A stretch of DNA of 64,000 nucleotides, taken from positions 1,984,001-2,048,000 of the forward strand of contig NC_085891.1 of assembly GCF_035222375.1 (NCBI RefSeq), in the 5' to 3' direction. Below the pieces are notes generated by a model. That model was not told the origin of the DNA. It made no database searches and saw only the letters and a list, made by a program, of their open reading frames with translations. Source of the DNA: Podospora pseudocomata (taxonomy: Eukaryota; Ascomycota; Sordariomycetes; Sordariales; Podosporaceae). Both the position numbers and the translations under genes were made by a program. Shown one piece after another: positions 58,235 to 64,000 of the stretch (position 1 is its first letter; every line of letters begins with the position of its first letter).

Positions 58235-60273
58235 ATGACTGAACGCGTCTACGGCGTCACGCCGCCCATCTCGACGGCTCTCCCCACCGAGGCAGAGAAG
58301 CGAATGCACCAGGCGCTCCATGAGGAGCTGCGTGCCCAGGGCACTTTCGAGAGTCGCGCCGAGACAGAAGCGAGGAAGAAGGTTATTGCTCAGCTTGAGA
58401 AAATCACAACTGCGTTTGTCAAGAAGGCTACGGCCGAGACCCAAAACTCGTTCATGGTGCGCGAAGCAATTGGGAGGGTGTTTACTTATGGCAGTTACCG
58501 TCTTGGTGTCTATGGTCCGGGTTCCGATATCGATACCCTGGTGGTGGCCCCCAAGCATGTCACGACCGAGCAGTACTTCCGTCTCTTTCCTCCCCTCCTC
58601 GTCGAGATGGCTCCCCCCGGCGCCATCACTGATCTCACTCCAGTCCCCGACGCCTTTGTGCCCATCATCAAGTTTGAGTTTTCCGGTATCAGCATCGATC
58701 TGATCTTTTGCTCCATCAAAGGTCTCACCCAGATCCCCGAGGACAAGAGTTGGAACTTGACCGACAACACTCTGCTGCGCGGACTGAGTGAAAATGAGGT
58801 GCGTTCGCTCAACGGAACAAGAGTCACAGATGAGATCCTCAACCTCGTCCCCGAACCTGCTACCTTTAAACTAGCTCTCCGGGCCATCAAGCTGTGGGCG
58901 CAGCGCAAAGCCATCTATGCGAACATTATGGGTTTCCCCGGAGGTGTTGCCTGGGCCATGCTGGTTGCCAGAGTGTGCCAGCTGTATCCCAAAACAACAA
59001 GTGCGGTTGTGGTGAACAAGTTCTTTCATATCATGTTGAAGTGGCCCTGGCCGCTGCCTGTCTTGCTCAAGGATATCGAGTACAACATTTCTGTTACACG
59101 GGCCCCTGTTTGGAATCCCAAGGTACGCCAAACACCTCATAAGCTTGGACAGCAATTGACTCACCATCTGTACAGCTATACTCCAGCGACAGAAACCACA
59201 GGATGCCCATCATCACCCCAGCATACCCAGCCATGTGCGCAACCCACAACATCAACAGATCCTCCAAGGTGGTGATCATGCAAGAGTTGGAGAAAGGAGT
59301 CCAGGTAACTGAGGAAATCATGACAGGCAGAGCACCGTGGAAGGCGCTATTCACCAAACACACCTTCTTCACGTCTGACTTTCGGTATTACCTTACAGTC
59401 ATTTCGTCTAGCAGGACCAAGGATGCCCAGAACGTGTGGTCAGGTTTCATTGAGTCGAGGGTGCGTGTTCTTGTGAACAAGATTGAGAATCATGCCGCCA
59501 TAGTACTGGCGCGCCCATTCAACAAGGGGTACGACCGTCAGCACCGTTGCCAAAATTATGAGCAGCTTGGAGATGTGGTCAACAGCGGAAGCTTGGCATA
59601 CCTGTACAAGCCCACGCCCGAGGAGGAGGAGAAGGCCAAGGGTGAAGCCAAGACAGAAGTCAAGGCAGAGTTGATCAATGCGAATCTGAAGCCAGAGAGT
59701 GTGTTGCAAGATGGCCCAGTCGTTAAGCCCGAGCCTGGTACCGAGACTGCAGCACCCCCGCCCGTTACCGCAGCAGATGGAGCTGCCATCAAGCCAGAAC
59801 CGGGCGCAGAGTCAGCCATGCCACCCCCGGCGCCACCACCAGTCGCCGATGGGGTCAAGAAGGAAGAAGTCACAAAGAATGGAGATGGAGTCGAACAGAA
59901 AGACGGCAACGACGGCGAAGTCAAGCTTGCCGATATCCCGGAGAAGAAACAGGAACTGGAAGTGTTTACCACTAACTACTACATTGGGCTACAGCTGGGC
60001 AAGACGCCCGCGTCACTCGATCTTTCTCGCGAGGTCCAGGAGTGGATGAGCATGTGTCGCAGCAGCGACCTCTACAAGGAAGGCGTCAACTTTCTCGCCG
60101 TCACCCACATCAAGAACACGATGCTTCCCGACGACGTATTCGAACCTGGCGAGGTGAGGCCGCGTCCCCCGAAGAAGAAGCTCAAGAGACAAGCGCCGGA
60201 TGATTCTTCGGCGCAGCAACCGACAAAGAAATCCAAGCCAGTCGGGCCAGCTCTGACCCCGGCCGCGAGCTAG
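58235..60273 (+). CDS. PAP1: Nuclear poly(A) polymerase
   Basis: Two exons (58235-59122, 59176-60273), 661 residues. The nucleotidyltransferase site is complete: FTYGSYRLGVYGPGSDIDTLVV provides the GS and first two Asp, and FSGISIDLIF the third. The central domain (RAIKLWAQRKAIYANIMGFPGGVAWAML) and the RNA-binding domain ([21 protein letters not shown], then TNYYIGLQLG) match the Pap1/PAPOLA family, which adds poly(A) tails within the cleavage and polyadenylation factor. About 120 residues (roughly 440-558), rich in Lys, Glu and Pro, are inserted within the RNA-binding domain. The C-terminus has basic clusters PPKKKLKRQ and TKKSK, likely nuclear signals. The start is at MTERVYGVTPP; an in-frame Met at 58163 lies in the leader. 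Confidence 0.96.
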
Positions 60274-61584
60274 GGGTCTCGTGCGAGCGTACCATGAGAC
60301 AGAAAGTTTTGGAGTGTAAAAAAAGCAACACATTGTTGAGTTATGGGATTTGGCACCTTTGAGAAGATAATCGCGAGAAAAATTTACAACAGCGGCTGGG
60401 TTTTGGGGCGGCGGCGGCGGCGACGGCGTTGGTTATTGGGTATGGGGTAGTGTAAAGTATTTAGATCTTTCTAGACTAATAGAGTTAGGGTTTTGGGGCA
60501 CAAGTGCCTCCCAAATTTATTCGGGTTGCTCTGGGTCAATGGGGTGATGGAATGTAGTTTATGCTATGTCGATGTATATAATCAAATGCTAATCGAAGTT
60601 TGCAACTTTCAATGCGAGGTGTGATTCTCAGACGCCAAGATGACTAGCAGGATAGTGATGCTTTTCTGATTCTGGTAACGAGTGATATCAAGCAAACAAT
60701 CAGCAATACCCAAAGATCTCTTCGGCACTGTAGGGGACTTTCAAGGGGGGGGCCCATGGTCACCGGCGGAGAGGGGAGGTGGGATGGGGTCTTTGGGACG
60801 GGGAGGGCGAAACTCGAGTTCGGCGGCGTGGGGGGTTGAGTCTGGTAAGGTGCATGCCGTGATTGTTGAGAAGATCAGTAGAATACTAACGGCGGTGTGG
60901 AGGAGGTTGACCACCTATCTTTGCTTCTCGCACTGCTCGAGATTTAGCAGGGCTGGTTAGAGATACACATGAGCTGATCAAGAACGAGGTAAGACTGGCT
61001 CACATGAGCAAGAACCATCGCTGGCATTGCTGTCAGTGTCAACGGGTTCATCACAGCCAAAATTGACCTACAGACATCTTTGCTCCTTCCTTGGAGCAAC
61101 CAATGGTTTGTGTAGTAGGTCAAACACGCCCCTTCCAACAGCTCCAGTTAGCCTATCCATATTGGCCCCTCGTGGTCCAGTGGTAAGGCTGCTGGAGCTG
61201 CTCCCAATTGAAGGATTGGGTCCAGCAGCCTTCTCGATTCAATTCCTATCCGGAGTAAAAGCCCTACGGGGTTTTTCGTAGCCGGTCACCCCTCTCAACC
61301 TGGAAACGGGAGGGTTGGCTGGTGAGCTCCTTTGCCCTTTTCGACTTTCCTTTTCTTCTGTTTTTACTTGGCTGTGTAAGTAAGTAAGTCCACGATGGTG
61401 GGAGCCTTGGGAATAGTTTCAATAAACCTGGTTGGTCGGTGAAGTCGCATTTAAAATGGTCTTTATTCTCGCGACTGCTATTTGATCAAGTCGTCAACAC
61501 GACCACCATGTCATAACCTAAACTCATCTCTCATAACAAAAGCCACCCAAACCACCGTTGTATCCTCACCTACACCACCACCGC
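60274..61584. other. Convergent intergenic region holding SINE copy B
   Basis: About 1.3 kb between two 3' ends. A GGC-rich tract (GGCGGCGGCGGCGGCGACGG near 60405-60425) and the SINE at 61163-61360 lie here. No protein gene is seen. Confidence 0.65.
61163..61360 (+). mobile_element. tRNA-derived SINE, copy B
   Basis: The head has a perfect Pol III A box (TGGTCCAGTGG, 61173-61183) and a B-box-like GATTCAATTCC (61236-61246), spaced about 52 bp apart as in a tRNA. It is followed by GGAGTAAAAGCCC, GTAGCCGGTCACC (61278-61290), a GGGAGGGTTGGCTGGTGAGC block and a T/C-rich tail. The post-B-box part aligns with the minus-strand copy at 22400-22591. A stem can form between CCCCTCTCAACC and GGGAGGGTTGG. 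I see no intact tRNA acceptor stem. Ends are approximate. Confidence 0.75.
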
Positions 61585-63732
61585 TCACAAATAATACCCC
61601 AGCCCCAACCCCAACCTCTCACAATACTCCACCTCCCTAAACAGCCCATCCCTCGACACAGGCCAATCCAACCCCCTCAGCACCCCCCTTCTCCTCCCCT
61701 TACTCACAGCCTCCCACACCCCCGCCCTCTCCCTCTGCCCCAAACTACCCTTCCACCCTTCCCCCCTAGCCCTCAACCACCCCATCTCCAAATTCGGATT
61801 CCCCTCCTTCACAAACTGCGCAAAACTGTCCAAGACAAATTGCTCAAACGCCCTATCCCCTCCATCACCATCTCTCTCTCTCATCCCCTGCCTCCTCAAC
61901 GTCCCAAACACGTAGTACAACTCCCCCGAGTGACACCTTAGGTAAGGTTTCCTTGTATCACCCAATGGTTTCCCTTCCGTCCGCGGCGGCTCGCACACGT
62001 CTAGCTTGGGCCAGCCGGGCATTTGATATGTCCGGTCGAATTCGTAATAATATAAAGAGGAGAAGAGGTTGTTTTGGACGGCGGCAAAGGCGGTGGCTTG
62101 GTCTACGCAGCGGAATATTGCGTTTGTGGCCAGGCGGGTGGTCAGGTTGAACAGGTCGAGTGTTGCGTTGCCTGTGTTTGGGTGGGCTAAGGGGGGCAGC
62201 TGGGAGGGGGAGAAGCCTTGGGAGAGGAGGTACTCAGTAGCATTGGTGGTGGTAGACGAGGGGAAACTGATAAACGGGGCGCCGTCGTCGTGGGTGATGC
62301 CCATTAATATATTTAACGGGCGGCGGCGTTTGGGAGAAGGAAGAGAAAGCGACAGTTCTGATGTGGTGAGGTATGTCCCGTCTACCACTAAATATCTCGC
62401 TGACGTGAGGGAGGTCAGTGTCGATGCTGGGACGGCGCGGAGGCAGTCGACCTGAGAGGGGGCGTTGGTGCAGTTTGTTGCGTTGAGGATGGTGTTGGCT
62501 ATCACCGAAACTTGCTCGGGGATGGTGTAGTATTTCGAGTAGGTTGTTCCGTAGTTTAGACCGCCGAGGTTGCTGAGGAGGATGGCGCCCGAGAATTTGT
62601 CGAGGGCTTTGGGGGAGGCGATCAGGGCTCTGACCGAGGCGGCGCCGGCGGATTGGCCAAAGATGGTGATGCGGTCTGGGTCGCCGCCGAGGGATTGGAT
62701 ATTTTTCCGGACCCAGTCCAGGGCTGTGATTTGGTCGGCGAGGCCGTAGTTGCCGTTGGTTTTGCCGTCGTTGAGGGCTAGGAAGCCGAGAGTGTGAAGG
62801 CGGTAGTTGATAGCTACGACGACGATGTCACCTCTGGAGGCCATGTTACCCCCGTCAAAGGTCGGGTCGTTGGCTGTACCGCCTGTGAAGGCACCACCGT
62901 GGATCCAAAAGGCGACAGGGCGGAGCTGCTTCTTGGAGGGAGCGGAGTTGGGATTGGGGAGGTGGGGTGTCCAGATGTTGAGAAATAAACAGTCTTCGGT
63001 ACCGGTGTTGCCTCCCTGGGCACATTGGGAGCCATACTCCAAAGCAGAGGCAGCCTCTCCTGAGCCCTGGAACAGAGTCGGGTATGTGAATCTTTGCGGC
63101 TGCGGCGCATAGCGGACTCCGAGGAAGCGGAAAGAAAGACGGTCTCGAAAGCTATCTCGAGGTCAGCACATGTTGCCTCTCACGAAACGGAAAACATACC
63201 CTGTCAAAGTCTGGTTGTTGACATCTACCGAGACCTGCCATTTCGAGCTCGTATCCTGGAATGTCTCATTCGAGAAGGGTGCTTTGTTGGTACAAAGACC
63301 AGCGAGTTCATCACGGCTCTTAGCCGAGCTGATATCACTGTCAACGTCGATGGTTTTGCGGCCTGAGATCCAGAACCTAGACGATGAGCTCGCCCGCTTC
63401 TCATAGCGAAGATAGTCAAACAACGGTTGAAGCAAGCCTTTCTCGCCCTTCTTCTTGCCCCCCGACCATGGTTGCTCTCCTAGTCCAGAGCAGATCTTTT
63501 CAAATTCATTGTTAGCCACACGAGACTCGGTCACGATCACAGTCGAGTCCGCAAAGCGGCTTTCAGGTCCTGTTTGGGTGTTAGTCAAACATGAACACAA
63601 ACGCTGGGAGATAGGAAACCTACCCTGGAGATCATTGTTCGTCAAGATAGTCAACCCAGTATTCAACTTCTTGAGAGATTCACCCGCAGCCAACCCAGCC
63701 AGGGCAACAACTGCCCCCAAGAAACGCACCAT
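61585..63732 (-). CDS. Secreted type-B carboxylesterase/lipase
   Basis: Three exons: 63732-63624, 63569-63200 and 63151-61585, giving 681 residues. A signal peptide (MVRFLGAVVALAGLAAGES) is followed by an unusually long N-terminal region, then the esterase fold: FLGVRYAPQPQRF, EDCLFLNIWTP, VAFWIHGGAFTGGTAND and the nucleophile motif IFGQSAGAASV. The catalytic His is probably in RCHSGELYYVFG. Several N-glycosylation sequons (NATN, NLTT, NATEY) fit secretion. Family members hydrolyse esters of diverse substrates; the natural one cannot be read. All introns join in phase. Compared with typical family members of about 540-580 residues, the extra length lies before the esterase core. Confidence 0.9.
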
Positions 63733-64000
63733 ACTGAAAGGGTCCCACCTGTGTAAAGAACGAAAATCTCGACACAGGAAACGCAGATCTGGGGAATCTC
63801 TGTGTTTAATATCGCCCCTAGGCAAACACCTACTACGGTTCGGTGCATCAGTTAGACAGGGGACCTTTTGTCACAGTCACGGTCCCCCGCAGCCGGATCT
63901 CGCTGCCCGAGAGCGTACGGTGTAGTAAGTGTCCGCGATTTCGTGTTTCCCTCCATCGGATCACAGGCTCACCGGGCCCAGTTTCCTTTATCCCCGCGGT
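63733..64000. promoter_or_regulatory. Upstream region of the carboxylesterase gene
   Basis: Sequence to the right edge; presumed promoter and 5' leader of the minus-strand esterase gene. No distinct site can be assigned. Confidence 0.5.

Noticed and set aside
61163-61250. Possible tRNA gene on the plus strand
   Set aside because: Good A box and acceptable B box, but no closing acceptor stem, and a homologous non-tRNA 3' body follows; treated as a SINE.
1-64000. CRISPR arrays, operons or a secondary-metabolite cluster
   Set aside because: The window is eukaryotic, no regularly spaced repeats occur, and no PKS, NRPS, terpene synthase or cluster-type P450 is present.

Overview
This window is nuclear DNA of a filamentous ascomycete, most likely a Pezizomycotina species of the Sordariomycetes (Sordariales-like). 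Most genes carry short introns of about 45-75 nt with fungal signals (GTANGT or GTGAGT donor, CTAAC-type branch point, YAG acceptor). Genes lie on both strands without operons, intergenic stretches are mostly 0.4-2 kb, and all recognisable proteins belong to fungal families. I joined exons by reading donor and acceptor sites and checking phase. For every multi-exon gene reported as intact and complete, the exon lengths sum to a multiple of three.

Left part (1-18.1 kb): the N-terminal portion of a PF11001/DUF2841 (hrmA-cluster/YDR124W-type) protein runs off the left edge on the minus strand. A stretch of about 7.9 kb without a recognisable gene follows. Next come a nine-exon ABCC vacuolar transporter of the Ycf1 type (minus) and a UPF0047/YjbQ-family gene with a membrane-segment N-terminal extension (plus).

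Middle part (18.1-31.2 kb): a decayed HNH-endonuclease-type gene, the misato/DML1 gene, a tRNA-derived SINE copy, a vacuolar alkaline phosphatase (Pho8 type) whose first exon is only ATG, an AT-rich element with terminal inverted repeats, a small SnoaL/NTF2-like protein, an alpha/beta-hydrolase fused to a dual-specificity phosphatase, and a mitochondrial DUF1640 (Fmp32/MCUR1-type) protein.

Right part (31.4-64 kb): mostly housekeeping genes. They are the HEAT-repeat AP-1 accessory protein LAA1/HEATR5, mitochondrial YebC/TACO1, PET100, GPI mannosyltransferase SMP3, SKP1, ribosomal protein eL39, ARL1, a small Cys-tailed protein, cytosolic phenylalanyl-tRNA synthetase alpha, a small unknown protein, the acyl-CoA dehydratase PHS1, a lipase-like hydrolase, poly(A) polymerase, a second SINE copy and a secreted type-B carboxylesterase.

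The genes do not form one pathway. Themes that recur are the vacuole (Ycf1, Pho8), trafficking at the Golgi (Laa1, Arl1), ER lipid and GPI synthesis (Phs1, Smp3) and mitochondrial biogenesis (Taco1, Pet100, Fmp32, Dml1). I found no convincing biosynthetic cluster, CRISPR array or new multi-gene system. The most unusual content is repeat-derived: two divergent copies of one tRNA-derived SINE, an AT-rich inverted-repeat element that looks RIP-mutated, a short dispersed motif and a decayed HNH gene. The hydrolase-phosphatase fusion and a SUMO-motif-rich insertion in poly(A) polymerase are also notable.
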